This document shows positions 49,931 through 62,044 of a stretch of DNA of 64,000 nt, in pieces. Every line of letters starts with the position of its first letter. Position 1 is the stretch's first letter. Source of the DNA: Doris montereyensis. Taxonomy: Eukaryota; Mollusca; Gastropoda; Nudibranchia; Dorididae. Both the position numbers and the translations under genes were made by a program. Below the pieces are notes generated by a model. The model did not search any database. It was not told where the DNA came from and saw nothing but the letters and a program-made list of their open reading frames with translations. The stretch spans positions 1 through 64,000 of the forward strand of contig JAXRKP010001862.1 of assembly GCA_037039925.1 (NCBI GenBank), given 5' to 3'.

Positions 49931-50401
49931 TGTGCCTCGTATATACATAGACTCGAAAACATTTAAATCTGAAATTCATGGGACTTGAGATTTCTTTTAG
50001 GATTAAGAAATTTTATTTTTTAAAGCAATGTCAATGATTGATAATGATAGTGGCAAATATGTGTTATGTAACGTCTAGGTCAACAAGGCTTGCGTGGAAC
50101 TAACAGAATGTGCTATGCGTTTCGTGCACGCCCATTTATTACCTGTCCACACATCACATTTATCTAGGCAGGTAAGAAAGGGTGGACCTGGTGGTACAAT
50201 TGAGGAGGAGAAGGAGGGATGAGGAGAAGAGGGAGGAGAAGAGGGGCATAGTCAAGGGCGTGATACAGTTTGAATGGGTCATCATTAACAGAAAATAGAG
50301 GCGAGAGAAAGAGATCTTAGGGTGGGTGGTAGTGGTAGGGATGATATTGACAGTGAAGACATTTATCAATCGCATATTTAGTGGTCCAACACCAACATGA
50401 C

Positions 50402-50420
50402 ACACACACACACACACACA
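50402..50420. repeat. (CA)n microsatellite
   Basis: About ten CA units. Confidence 0.9.
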
Positions 50421-50839
50421 GGCACTAATCAAGTGTCTGGCACACAGAGCATGTAATATTCTAAGTTAGGTATAACTGGGTACATGTATTACAATACATT
50501 TGTAATGTAGGTTAACATAAATGTTTAGGGTTAAGTCTAGAGTTGTAAGGTTGCTTTGTTTTTCTTTTGAGTTCTAGTAAGTTCTAGGTTTGGGTTATAC
50601 TGGCTATAGCTGAAAAAATAGGCTGTGTGGGGGAATAGAAATTGTTTCAAACTAAAGGCAGATTTTGGATTAAACTAGAGTGAAATTTTAGATTACATTA
50701 ATTTTAAAAAAAAATCGGGACTTGCCAAATCCTTCGGACTAATGAAAATTTCAGACTTAGCGTTTTCAGATTGAACATTTCATTAAAATATATATATATA
50801 TAATATCCTCTTCATAAACTCGTATGTTGTATGATATAA

Positions 50840-51168
50840 AAAGATGGATTTATAGGCAGCATCCCAAACAATTTGTTGGTTCATCAACTGAATACCGTTT
50901 ATCCCCCAACAGGTCATTTCATTCAAAGTCCTTCTCAGCTCCCTGGAGAACATGTATAGCTGCCTGTTAGGCACTTCATACAAACTCTCTTAAGATTTTC
51001 TCTACCTATTGCTGGGTATTTATTCACACCTGAGTTAGGTGAGGAAAGTAGAGTGAAAAATCTTTCCCTAGACTACGTCGTGAAAAAACAACTGGGTCAG
51101 ACATGGTTTGAACCAGTGTCGATGTGATTACATATTCAGAACTTTTGCAATTTCCTCTATGCCTCTTG
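50840..51168 (-). repeat. SINE family A, minus-strand copy
   Basis: Read on the minus strand it has the head (GGTTCAAACC region near 51107), the CACCTGAGTTAGGTGAGGAA block as complement, and the tail GATGGATTTAT near 50842. Confidence 0.7.
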
Positions 51169-51549
51169 TGTATTTCGATGGGCATATAAATAAAAAAATG
51201 TATCTTTACATAACATGGTAGAGTGCATAGAGCATCAATTATTGTTTGATATGTGCTACACCTGGCATCTATTATTACATAATATCGTAGTGATCATATG
51301 GGAGCATAAAAAATTAGTCGAGTCCCAGGCCTGACTGGTTTGCACCAGTTTTAGGTTACGTCAATTTCATGCATTCACGTTATTGAAAGCACAGGATACG
51401 TCAATTTAATGCATTCACATTATTATTGAAAGCACAATTACATCTTCTCATTCAAAAATGCAAAGTTTTTTTCTTCTTCTGATATGAGACATTATTACCT
51501 TACATGACCTGAAAATAAATAAAACAAAAATGTTTCGAATGTGTTGGAA

Positions 51550-52345
51550 TCTTCAAAGAGGAACAGACGACTTATCCTTCAAGAACAGACCGACGACTTA
51601 TCCTTCAAGAGGAACAGACCGACTTATCCTTCAAGAGGAACAGACTTATCCTTCAAGAGGAACAGACTTATCCTTCAGAGGAACAGGAATCCTTCAAGAG
51701 GCCGACTTATCTTCAAGAGGAACAGGACTTATCCTTCAAGAGAACAGCTTATCCTTCAAGAGGAACAGGCCGAACTTATCCTTCAAGAGGAACAGACCGA
51801 CTTATCCTTCAGAGGAACAGGCAAACTTATCAGAAAGGAACAGGCGACTTCAAGGGCTTCATCCTTCAAAAGGAACAGGCCGACTTATCCTTCAAGAGGA
51901 GGAACATCTTCAAGAGGACAGAGCTTATCCTTCAAGAGGAACAGACCGACTTACCTTCCAAGAGGAACAGGCCGACTTATCCTTCAAGAGGAACAGGCCG
52001 ACTTATCCTTCAAGAGGAACAGGCCGACTTATCCTTCAAGAAGGAACAGGCCGACTTATCCTTCAAGAGGAACAGACCGACTTATCCTTCAGAGGAACAG
52101 GGAACAAGAGGAACAGGCCGACTTATCCTTCAGAGGAACAGGCCGACTTATCTATCCTTCAAGAGGAACAGGCCGACTTATCCTTCAAGAGGAACAGGCC
52201 GACTTATCCTTCAAGAGGAACAGGCCGACTTATCCTTCAAGAGAACAGGCCGACTTATCCTTCAAGAGGAACAGGCCGACTTATCCTTCAAGAGGAAAGA
52301 GATCCTTCAAGAACAGCCGACTTATCCTTCAAGAGGAACATCGTG
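51550..52345. repeat. 26-bp minisatellite, about 30 copies
   Basis: The unit contains TTATCCTTCAAGAGGAACAG and GCCGAC. Many copies have one- or two-base deletions. Long Arg/Ser-rich open frames here are artefacts. Confidence 0.93.
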
Positions 52346-52860
52346 CAAGATGTCCATTGCATTGCATAGACAATCACTCCAATAATTATCATCATTGTAG
52401 ATTACATTTTTGTGGGGGTTGTTTTTTTTGCACACAAATTTTGACAGTTATTTTTTAAATGTGGAAATATAATAAAAACACAACAAAACCCCTGTGTTTC
52501 CTCCATGTGTTCTTGCTGCCTTAAAATACTTTCAAAATGGAAAAAAGACAATAATGGTCGTTGGCGTACACATGAAAAGCAACACCAAGATACTCAAAGC
52601 TCTGTGGAATGATAAAACCAGAAACTTTTATGATGGCACTGTTTACCAGGCTCGTCACATGATTTACAATCTGGCATGAAGCAAACTGACACACATTATA
52701 TCATAATACATAATAAATGTGACAGGAAAATTGTAAAAATTCAAACAATGGTTCAAAGATAAACACAAATTGAAATATTCACAACTGGATTGAAAGAGAA
52801 AGGAAAAAAAGAACAAACAAATGAACGAAATGTAGAAGATGTCAGGACAAAAGTTCAAAG

Positions 52861-53138
52861 CTAAACGCGACTGCGACAGCCACCACTATTTAGAACACGT
52901 TTGACATCCTCCTTGCATGCCACCAAGCCATAAAATTCTGCCCGCTGGATGATCAGCGCTTCCCATACGGAGAACTGGATGCCGATAGCCAGGATGAGTT
53001 TGATGAAGGCCAGGAAAATCACCAAAGGGAAACCTCCATTCAACGTTGACTCGTTCATGTGACAGCTGACCAAGTACAGTGCAGCCGACAGTAGAATGAT
53101 CATCAGCTGAAGAGCAAATACATTTGCTTTGATAAAGT
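52861..53138 (-). CDS. SMPD2: neutral sphingomyelinase (SMPD2-like), terminal exon
   Basis: This is the last coding exon, 278 nt, phase 1 entry, ending in TAG at 52863-52861. It follows CATCCTTACTAG on the minus strand. It encodes FIKANVFALQLMIILLSAAL, a first hydrophobic helix. A second helix follows, FPLVIFLAFIKLILAIGIQF, then SVWEALIIQRAEFYGL, and it ends CRSRV. Two C-terminal transmembrane helices followed by a short amphipathic tail match the architecture of SMPD2 (Mg-dependent neutral sphingomyelinase 1), which hydrolyses sphingomyelin to ceramide and phosphocholine at intracellular membranes. The final helix VWEALIIQRAEFYGLVACK parallels the family pattern with an aromatic residue, then L-x-x-A. 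The identification rests on exon chaining with the SDH exon at 59149-59268. Confidence 0.85.
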
Positions 53139-53337
53139 CTAGTAAGGATGGGTGTGTTTTGTGTGTGTGTGTGTATGTGAGATGATCATCAGCTGAAGAG
53201 TAAATACATTTGCTTTTATAAAGTCTAGTAAGGATGGTGTGAGTGTGTGTGTTTGTGTGTGATGATCATCAGCTGAAGAGTAAATACATTTGCTTTGGAT
53301 AAAGTATAGTAGGATAGGCCTGTTTGTGTGTGTCTGT

Positions 53338-53376
<39 letters not shown>

Positions 53377-54086
53377 TGATGGTCATCAGTTGAAGAATAA
53401 ACACAATTGCTTTGATAAATCTAGTATGGATATGTGATTGTGTGTGTGTGTGAGATGATCATCAGTTGAAGAATAACACATTTGCTTTGATAAAGTCTAG
53501 TAAAGATAGGTGTGATGATTGTGTGTGTGTATGTAATGATCATTAGTTGAAGAGTAAAATGCATTTTGATTTGATAAAATGTAGTAAGGATATGTGTGAT
53601 TGTGTGTGTGTATGTTAGATCATCAGCTGAAGAGCAAATACATTTGCTTTGGATAAAGTCTGGAAAACAAGGATAGGTGTTTGTATGTATGTGATGATCA
53701 TCAGTTGAAGAGCAAATACATTGCTTTGTTGCTTTGATAAAGTCTAGTAAGGATATGTGTGAGTTTGTGTGTGTATGTGGTGATCATCAGGTGAAGAGTA
53801 AATACAATTGCTTTTGATAAAGTCCAGTATGGATAGATCTGTGTGTGTGTGTGTGTGTATCTGATGATCATCAGTTGAAGAGTAAACACATTTGCTTTGA
53901 TAAAGTCTACTAAGGATAGATGTGTTTGTGTGTGTGTGTGTGTATCTGATGATCATCAGTTGAAGAGTAAACACAATCACTTTGATAAAGTATAGTAAGG
54001 ATATGTGTGATTATGTGTGTGTATGTATGTGATAATCATCAGTTGAAAAGTATATACATTGTTTTGATAAAATCTAGTAAGGATAG

Positions 54087-54120
<34 letters not shown>

Positions 54121-54560
54121 TTATCATCAGTTGAAGAGCAAATACATTTGCTTTGATAATATCTAGTATGATAGCTTGTGTGTGTGTATATGTATTTGCT
54201 TTGATGATCTAGTAAGGATAGCTGTGTGTGTGTGTATATGGAATGTGATGATCATCAGTTGAAGAGGAATTACATTTACTTTGATAAAATCTAGTAAGCA
54301 TAGGTGTGATTGTGTGTGTGTGTGTGTGTGTATGTGATGATTATCAGCTAGAGAGGAAATACATTTGATTTGATAAAGTCTGGTAAGGATAGGCGTATTT
54401 GTGTGTGTGTGTGTGTGTGTATGTGTGATGATCATCAGCTGAAGAGCAAATACATTTGCTGTGATAAAGTCTAGTAAGGATAGGCGAGTGTGTGTGTGTG
54501 TGTGTGTGTGTGCGTGTATGTGATGATCATCAACTGAAGATTAAATACAATTACTTTCAT
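53139..54560 (-). repeat. about 85-bp minisatellite containing the SMPD2 terminal exon border
   Basis: Immediately upstream of the terminal exon, about 16 more copies of its first 45 bases follow in tandem. On the plus strand each reads GATGATCATCAGTTGAAGAG, then AAATACATTTGCTTTGATAA, then AGTCTAGTAAGGATAGG and a (GT)n tract. Copies begin near 53181, 53261, 53376, 53453, 53535, 53617, 53692, 53780, 53863, 53948, 54031, 54119, 54246, 54336, 54427 and 54521. A partial one is at 54190. On the transcribed strand most copies keep the CTTACTAG acceptor and exon start. Confidence 0.9.
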
Positions 54561-54584
54561 AAAGTCTAGTAAGCATATGTGTGT

Positions 54585-54840
<256 letters not shown>

Positions 54841-56100
54841 GTATGTGTGTGTAAGAGATGCGCAAGAGTCTTCTGAAGCATTGTATTTCTGACACTAATG
54901 ACTTTAGCACCAAGGATGAGAGGAGAAGAGAGCTACAATACTCAGGGCACTATGTGATGAGGTGGCCATTGTGAAGAGAAAGAAGTTGAATTGATACATG
55001 CATGCTATGACATCAAATGACCCTTCCAAACTTATCCAATAACGATACATGGAGGAACACAAGAGAGGAAGAAAGAAAAAGAAATGGAATGACAACTAAC
55101 GGAGTGGACAGGGAGGGAGCTTTTCACCCAAACCCTGGCTCACGACCGAGAAAAAAGGGAAAAACTGGTGTGACAGTCCATTTAGCAGGACTCCTATGAC
55201 CCTGGAAGGTTACAGAAAACATGATATGACATGCATGTATATCTATGTACCTGGGAGAGATAGATACCTTTGTATGTATATAGAGAGAACTATGTAATAT
55301 ATATATAAAACGTGATATTGACCAAAAATTGAAATAAATTTAGTTAATGCCCTTGTGGTATTTCATTTTGAACAATCTCCTTTTTGCAAAAAAATGCAAT
55401 ATATCTTGTTTATTTCATCTTGACCATTCGATGTTTTGTCACAAAATGTGATATATGACAATGATTGTTTTTTCATAGAATGCGATATGCGCATTCTCAG
55501 CCAAGCAGAACTCGGCAGATGACAAACATCTGGCCATGCCCACACCCCAAATATGTGAATTTCTTTCAATGGCGGACATTATCATTGCCCTGTTCTAACA
55601 CTTTGAATCTTTGTTTCCGTTTTTTTCCTGCATTTTTTATCACTGAAAACACCATGAACGTGCTTGATGATGGATTAGATGTTGTTAGTTTTCAATTTTT
55701 AAAAATCTTTCTTTTATCTAAGGAAGTATTGCTTTCATATTTTCTGGATATTTTGCATTTTTGTGAAAAATGCAGATGATGGATTTGTCGCATTTTGTGA
55801 AGAGAAGTGAAATCAAACCTTGAATTCTGAGAAAAGTACATGTACATATGCCTGGTTTACGTTCTTATCACTGTTAAACATCTCTATGTCAGTGACACAT
55901 TAAGATAGCAATTGCTCATCTAACAGATCATGAATACTAGTAACACATTTATTAAAAACTTTTTTTTGTTTCAATAAAAACTTTTCATGTAGAAAGAACA
56001 TTTGGATACAACAGAATTTTGTGATGGAGACAACTGTACATATAGAGAACATTCATGTAGAAAGAACTATGAATAAAGAAAACAATATATGTAAATGGTG
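54841..56100. other. SMPD2 intron sequence
   Basis: No exon is recognised. Short AGAGAGAACTATGTAATATA motifs at 55280-55305 anticipate the array at 56105. Confidence 0.4.
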
Positions 56101-56104
56101 AGAA

Positions 56105-56316
56105 CTTTGTATATGGTGAGAACTTTGAGAGAACTATATATATATAGAGAATTATGTATATAGAGAGAACTATGTATACAGAGAGAACTATGTATATAGA
56201 GAGAACTATGTATATAGAGAGAACTATGTATATAGAGAAACTATGTATATAGAAAAATATATAAAGAAAGAAGTATGAACATAGAGAGAACTATGTATAT
56301 AGCGAAAATTATGTAA
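56105..56316. repeat. 18-20-bp minisatellite, left part
   Basis: The unit is AGAGAGAACTATGTATAT, about 10 copies. It resumes at 56670-56750 after a SINE. Confidence 0.85.
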
Positions 56317-56666
56317 CAAGATGGATTTAAGATAATTTATAGGCCATATCCCTACACAAATAAAGACTCACCGACTGTACATCATTTATCCCCCAGCAGG
56401 CCATTTCATTCAAAGCCCTTTTCAACTCCTTGGGAGCATACAGTACAGCAGCCTATTAGCGCTTTGAACTAACACTCTAACAAAATTGCTCTCTAAGCTA
56501 GATACTCATTCACACTTGGCTTGAGCGAGAAAAAAGAGTGAGGTGTAGTCGTTCCCTAAGAGTACAATGTCATCATTAAAAAACACATGAGCCAGCCAAG
56601 GGGCTTGAACCAATGTCGTCGTGATTACAGACTCACACCGCTACTGTTTTGCTATGTCGCCTTTGC
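56317..56666 (-). repeat. SINE family A inserted in the minisatellite
   Basis: On the minus strand the head (TTGAACCAATGTCGTCGTGA as complement) is near 56605-56666 and the tail AAGATGGATTTAA at 56318. It is close to full length and splits the 18-20-bp array. Confidence 0.75.
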
Positions 56667-56750
56667 CAACAGAGAAAACCATGTATATAAAGAGAACTAC
56701 GTACATAGAAAGAACTATGTTTATATATAGAAAGAGAACTATGTATGTAC
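56667..56750. repeat. 18-20-bp minisatellite, right part
   Basis: Diverged AAGAGAACTACGTACATAGA-type units continue the array of 56105-56316. Confidence 0.75.
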
Positions 56751-56955
56751 ATCAATAGCTAGCTAGATAACAACGCCTTCCACTACTTCCAGAAATATTC
56801 TCTCCAAAGACTCATAACATTTTATATAGACAAAACATTTCAGTTTCTGTTTTGCTATACAAAGCAGAAGCATACATGATTTAAAGTATATTCTTTAAAA
56901 ACAACAACACTTTTTCCCCCTTAACTAATCCTAAAATGAAAATCTCTAAACTTAC

Positions 56956-57078
56956 TTGAAAAGAATTTCTCTTCTCCTAGGCACTGTGAGACGCCTTTGT
57001 CCAAAACGAAGACTGATTCTTGCAACGTTTCTTTCAAGTCTTTGCACAATCCCTCCTCAACTTCCTTGTAAGGAACTT
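56956..57078 (-). CDS. SMPD2: neutral sphingomyelinase (SMPD2-like), linker exon
   Basis: A 123-nt exon between TTTTGTTTTGACAG and TTTCAA/GTAAGT on the minus strand, phase 1 at both ends. It encodes VPYKEVEEGLCKDLKETLQE, then SVFVLDKGVSQCLGEEKFFS, a charged, probably helical linker between the catalytic domain and the membrane anchor. In human SMPD2 a comparable linker (LKEAWTELGLG region) precedes the two helices. Phase and order fit both neighbours. The intron on its 5' side is largely filled by the 32-bp array at 57115-58515. Confidence 0.8.
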
Positions 57079-57099
57079 CTGTCAAAACAAAATGTAACA

Positions 57100-58515
57100 C
57101 ACATTCTTTGTTACAGATATCCTTTGTTTTACATAGCCTTTGGTACACATATCCTTTTTTTAACATAGCCTTTGTTACACATATCCTTTTTTAACATAGC
57201 CTTTGGTACACATATCCTTTTTTTAACATAGCCTTTGTTACACTCACTAGCCGCCCTATGTTTTACATAGCCTATGTTTTTAGCCCTTGTTTACACTCAC
57301 CCTATGTTTTACATAGCCTTTGTTACACTCGCCCTATGTTTTACATAGCCCTTGTTACACTCACCCTATGTTTTACATAGCCCTTGTTACACACACCCTT
57401 TGATTTACATAGCCTTTGTTACACACACCCTTTGATTTACATAGCCTTTGTTACACTCGCCCTATGTTTTACATAGCCTTTGTTACACACACCCTTTGAT
57501 TTACATAGCCTTTGTTACACTCGCCCTATGTTTTACATAGCCTTTGTTACACTCACCCTATGTTTAACATAGCCTTTGTTACACACACCCTATGTTTTAC
57601 ATAGCCCTTGTTACACACCCTTTGATTTACATAGCCCTTGTTACACTCGCCCTATGTTTAACATAGCCTTTGTTACACTCACCCTATGTTTTACATAGCC
57701 TTTGTTACCTCGCCCTATGTTTAACATAGCCTTTGTTACACTCACCCTATGTTTTACATAGCCTTTGTTACACACCCTATGTTTTACATAGCCCTTGTTA
57801 CAATCGACCTATGATTTACATGGCCTTTGTTACAATCGACCTATGATTTACATAGCCTTTGTTACAATCGACCTATGTTTTACATAGCCTTTGTTACAAT
57901 CGACCTATGATTTACATAGCCTTTGTTACAATCGACCTATGATTTACATAGCCTTTGTTACACTCGCCCTATGTTTTACATAGCCCTTGTTACACTCGCC
58001 CTATGTTTTACATAGCCTTGTTACACACCCTTTGGTTTACATAGCCCTTGTTACACTCACCCTTTGATTTACATAGCCCTTGTTACTCACACCCTTTAAT
58101 TTACATAGCCTTTGTTACAATCGCCCTATGATTTGCATAGCCTTTGTTACAATCGCCCTATGATTTACATAGCCTTTGTTACACTCACCCTTTGATTTAC
58201 ATAGCCTTTGTTACAATCGCCCTTTGTTTTACATAGCCTTTGTTACACTCACCCTTTGATTTACATAGCCCTTGTTACACACACCTTAAATTTACATAGC
58301 CTTTGTTACACTCACCCTTTGATTTACATAGCCTTTGTTCTCACCCTTTGATTTACATAGCCTTTGTTCTCACCCTTTGATTTACATAGCCTTTGTTACA
58401 CCCACCCTTTGGTTTACATAGCCTTTGTTACACTCACCCTTTGATTTAAACAGCCTTTGTAACACACATACTTTTTTGTCATAGCCTTTGTTACACACCC
58501 TTTGATTTACACAGC
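57100..58515. repeat. 32-bp minisatellite, about 44 copies
   Basis: The unit contains CCTTTGTTACACTCACCCTA and TGTTTTACATAG, with GATTTACATAG variants dominating further right. The first unit lies within about 25 bases of the SMPD2 acceptor at 57079. Confidence 0.93.
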
Positions 58516-58518
58516 CTT

Positions 58519-58650
58519 TGTTACACACAGCCTGTGCACGTTAATGATCCCTTGGCTGTTTACAGGGCAGTCCGAGCAACATAAAGAATCTACCAAACAC
58601 CCCTACATTACGTTAGTTGTGGATGTGGGGAAATCAAATCAAACAAAAGT
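58519..58650 (+). repeat. SINE family B, 3' half
   Basis: Matches the 3' half of 5523-5868 (AATGATCCCTTGGCTGTTTA, TTAGTTGTGGATGTGGGGAA) and ends AAATCAAATCAAACAAAAG. It interrupts the minisatellite field. Confidence 0.7.
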
Positions 58651-58935
58651 TACACACCCTTTGATTTACACACCCCCTTTGTCACACACACCCTTTGTTA
58701 CACACACCCTTTGATTTACATAGCATTGTTACACATACAATTTGTTACACACACCCTTTGATTTACATAGCATTGTTACACATACAATTTGTTACACACA
58801 CCCTTTGATTTACATAGCATTGTTACACATACAATTTGTTACACACACCCTTTGATTTACATAGCATTGTTACACACACAATTTGTTACACACACCCTTG
58901 ACGTACATAGCATTGTTACACACACCCTTTGTCAC
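58640..58935. repeat. 47-bp derivative of the 32-bp array
   Basis: CACCCTTTGATTTACATAGC and ATTGTTACACATACAATTTG alternate with a period near 47-48 bases, about 5 copies. The unit looks like a fused and extended form of the 32-bp one. Confidence 0.8.
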
Positions 58936-59069
58936 ACCATTGGTTACATTACCCAATTGAGTATAAATGGCAATACTGACTATGTGGTGCTTTTATTACA
59001 ATTGTTCTCTTTCTTTCCATACTATGGTAAATGTTCCCTTCTCCTGTCTTTGTTGACTAAAAAATGACT

Positions 59070-59108
59070 CTTCCCCCCCCCCCCAAAAAAAAAAAACCCC
59101 AACCCCCG
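59070..59108. repeat. C-run followed by A-run
   Basis: About 13 C then about 12 A, then CCCC. Likely length-polymorphic. Confidence 0.85.
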
Positions 59109-59148
59109 CCAAAATTATTATTTTCCTTAGTGATATGATCTTCATTAC

Positions 59149-59268
59149 CTTCACCTGATTTCTCTTCAATGGTCAATGTTGCCATGACGGCCTCGTGATC
59201 GGAGAAGCTGATGCCAAGACCGGGAATTTTAGCGATGCCAGTTTCACAAGTAGCTGTTACGCCCAAAT
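59149..59268 (-). CDS. SMPD2: neutral sphingomyelinase (SMPD2-like), SDH-motif exon
   Basis: An exon after CTGTTCTCCAG on the minus strand, phase 1 in and out. It reads LGVTATCETGIAKIPGLGIS, then FSDHEAVMATLTIEEKS. SDHEAxMATL is the C-terminal catalytic motif of SMPD2-type enzymes and related DNase I-fold phosphodiesterases; the His is essential in the human enzyme. The 3' border is ambiguous: TCAG/GTGAAG (ends 59155) or GAAG/GTAATG (ends 59149). Both keep phase and differ by two residues. Confidence 0.88.
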
Positions 59269-59574
59269 CTGGAGAACAGGAAGAAAATAATGTGGTCTGA
59301 CAAGAGAATGGTGGGAAACCATTTATACTGTATGTGCTCAAATTGGTGACAAGAAATATCAAATTATGTGTTACATCATTAAAGTAAGGTCATTAACACT
59401 TTCATGGCTAAACCTTATAGACATCATATCTTACAATTTAAACAATAGAAAGTTAAGTAACATTCCATCCTGGAGGCCATAGAAACAGAATCTGTCCTGA
59501 TTTCTGTAGCTTTAAATTGGAACAAGTGATACAAGATCACTCAATGCGAACAAACAATGAGTTAAGTTATCTTT

Positions 59575-59650
59575 CGTAATGCCTCACAAACTAGGATTTG
59601 AACCCATGATCTTCCACGGATGCCACAAAGTCTGCCATGTCGCTACAGCC
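59575..59650 (-). repeat. SINE head, minus strand
   Basis: The minus strand reads GGCTGTAGCGACATGGCAGA and ATGGGTTCAAATCCTAG, a tRNA-like A-box/B-box pair. The head resembles that of the family A copy at 56317-56666; the body was not seen. Confidence 0.5.
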
Positions 59651-60324
59651 AAGGGAAAACCTTTACTATTCTAGCAAACGCTTTCTGCATGGGGACTCCC
59701 TGGCAGATGTTGAGTCTGGCTATGTATGAAGGTGACTTTCAGTGCCTACCAGTGCCAAGTGTTGACGTCATGACTGTTTTAAATACTGTAGCTTAGAATC
59801 AACAGAGACATTAACTTTTTTCATTTTAGTTCTATTCAGCCGATGGAGAATATTTCTGATTATGGCTTGTCAAACAAATCTGAGATACGTGTCCAACCAA
59901 TACGGTGTTGGCGAGTCAGGTAGAAATGAATGGCCATTGACTACATCAAGGTCTGCCTGTAATGTAGACCTTTATTGCATGATTGACAGGTTGGGTAAGA
60001 ATAAGATTAGATAGCCTTTCTTTGTGGCCCTCACTACATGTACCAAACCACACTCTACCTAAAAGCATGATTTTCAATCTCCCAAGGGCGTGTTCTTAGA
60101 TTCTACTGTATAATTAAATTACAACTTAAATCAAGATCTAGCATAGAATAATACTCCGAATATTTGGTATCGAGACTATCATTGACATAACAACTAACTA
60201 CATATTGATGTAAGGCCTGAGGCATTAGACTGCTGTGATATCACTTCATACAGCACATTAAAAATATATGTTTATGTCAACAAAAAGTGTTTTTGCACGA
60301 TTGCAAGTGCTTTTGTTGTTTCAT

Positions 60325-60475
60325 TGAAATTTACCCTATCCACCATTGTGGTGATCTCAGGAGTAGATTAACAGGAAAAAGTAAGATGAACAATAATTGA
60401 AAAAGTGAAATGAAAGAAGTAGGACCTATCAGCAGTGCCTGCCAACCACCCACATTTCAAGTGTGCTGGTTGATC
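60325..60475 (-). repeat. dispersed repeat family D, copy 4
   Basis: Complement of the family order: TTCATTGAAATTTACCCTAT, CCACCATTGTGGTGATCTCA, GAAGTAGGACCTATCAGCAG. Confidence 0.65.
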
Positions 60476-61640
60476 AGCTATGAGTTGAGCAGAAACCAAA
60501 CTCAATGAAGTAAACAGCTGAGCAAATCCCATTGCCATTAATTAGGGGCAAGGTCAGGCAGCGACCCCAATAGTTGAAGTACAATGGAATATCCTGCGGC
60601 TGACTCGGTTGGACATATTTTCACACTGATTTCTTTAAAGGTTTTTTTCAAAATGCTTTATTTTGCTTGTCATCAATCGTAAAACATGCTAAAGGAGAAG
60701 ATCAGTTGAAGAGTGAGGTGTTAGATAGAACAGTTGTGAGGCATTTAGGCCAAAATTTAATCTGTCTTTATCATCGATAAACTTCAAACTAGATTTTCTT
60801 TTATTCTATTTTTTCTACAGTAATTTGTGAATTTATTTTATATTTGCAAAGCAATTGTAGCTCTTTTACAGATATAAACATTATCGCTCAATAGAAATGT
60901 TTGATAGCTTCTCAAAATTTGCAAAACAGAATGAAACAAAATACTGCGGTTAAATAAGCAGAAAATGAAAAATTTTCCATTGAGGGAAATGAGACATTGG
61001 ATCAGAGAAGTGTGTAAAGTTTCTGCCAAATCTATTGAAAAATAATAAATCCCTTTTGTAATGAAATATATCATGATGACATTACTATGGCAACCAATAA
61101 ACACACGCTTTAGCAACACTTTTCCCTTGACTCACTCATGGGGATTAAAAAAAAAAAAACCGGATAAAAACCGTTTATCTGTTAACCCTTTAGCATTGAC
61201 ATGGCCAAAAACTGACAAAGCGCAAAACCCCTTCTTAAAGTTCAAAATGACCAAAACCGACACCTGCCAATACAGGCGCACATTGTTTAAACCGACAGAA
61301 ACTGACAAGTGACACACCTCTTTTTTTTGTTAGCTTGAATTGGTCACATATATAGGATGAAATTGTTCTCGATTTAGAATAGAATACAAGGTTAAAGGTC
61401 ACTGCAGCTTCACTTGACCAACTGAGGGTAGTGGCCCGAATGTGCTGACCGATCTGCATTCTTTTGTGTGTTTTGTGAAGATCAGTAGGTAGGAAGTCAG
61501 AAAATGTAAACAAACCGGGTTGCCACCGGGAGAGGAATGTGAACATACAGAGCAAGATGGCTACCACACGAAAAAAAAAAGGTAAACACGAAAGGGTTGA
61601 ACTGATAAAAATATTCTCTAGGACTCCAGCTAAACCACAA
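60476..61640. other. SMPD2 intron sequence
   Basis: No exon recognised. Open frames are short and lack coding patterns. Confidence 0.4.
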
Positions 61641-61991
61641 TGAGGATTTGTAACAAAACTGTAGTGTTGTGAGCTTGTAATTACCACGACATTGGGTTAA
61701 ATCCCCGAAGGCTGGCACAGGCGGGTTTATTTTCACAACATTGTACTTTTAGGAAAGGTACTTCACTTTACTTTCCAACTTGACTCAGGTGTGACAAAGT
61801 ACCAAGCTATAGGAAGAGAAAGATCTTGGCAGAGTATTAGTACAAAGAGCCTAACAGGCTGCTGTACTGTACACTCCCATGAAGTTGAGAAGGACTTTGA
61901 ACGAAATGGCCTGCTGGAGGATAAATGATGTACAGTCAGTGAGCCTGCATTTGTGCGGGGATAGAGACTGTAAATCCATATTTATGTTTAA
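61641..61991 (+). repeat. SINE family A, uninterrupted copy
   Basis: The tRNA-like head (GTAGTGTTGTGAGCTTGTAA, then TGGGTTAAATCCCC) is followed by TTTAGGAAAGGTACTTCACT, GAGAAAGATCTTGGCAGAGT and a tail GTAAATCCATATTTATG. It serves as the reference to see the nested insertion in the copy at 7558-8710. Confidence 0.78.
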
Positions 61992-62044
61992 ATAACAGAT
62001 TTAAAAATTCATGTGTAACAAAATGACACAAGGACGACACTGAC

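Noticed and set aside
51530..52458. Two 280-305-residue Arg/Ser-rich open frames
   Set aside because: Caused by the 26-bp minisatellite; both frames cycle through all phases of the unit.
52494..52679. Short plus-strand open frame beside the SMPD2 stop codon
   Set aside because: It lies in the likely 3' UTR of SMPD2 on the opposite strand, with no domain and no splice or start support.
53701..54435. Several minus-strand frames with THTHTH stretches as proteins
   Set aside because: They are readings of the (CA)n-containing minisatellite. Only the part homologous to the terminal SMPD2 exon has coding origin.
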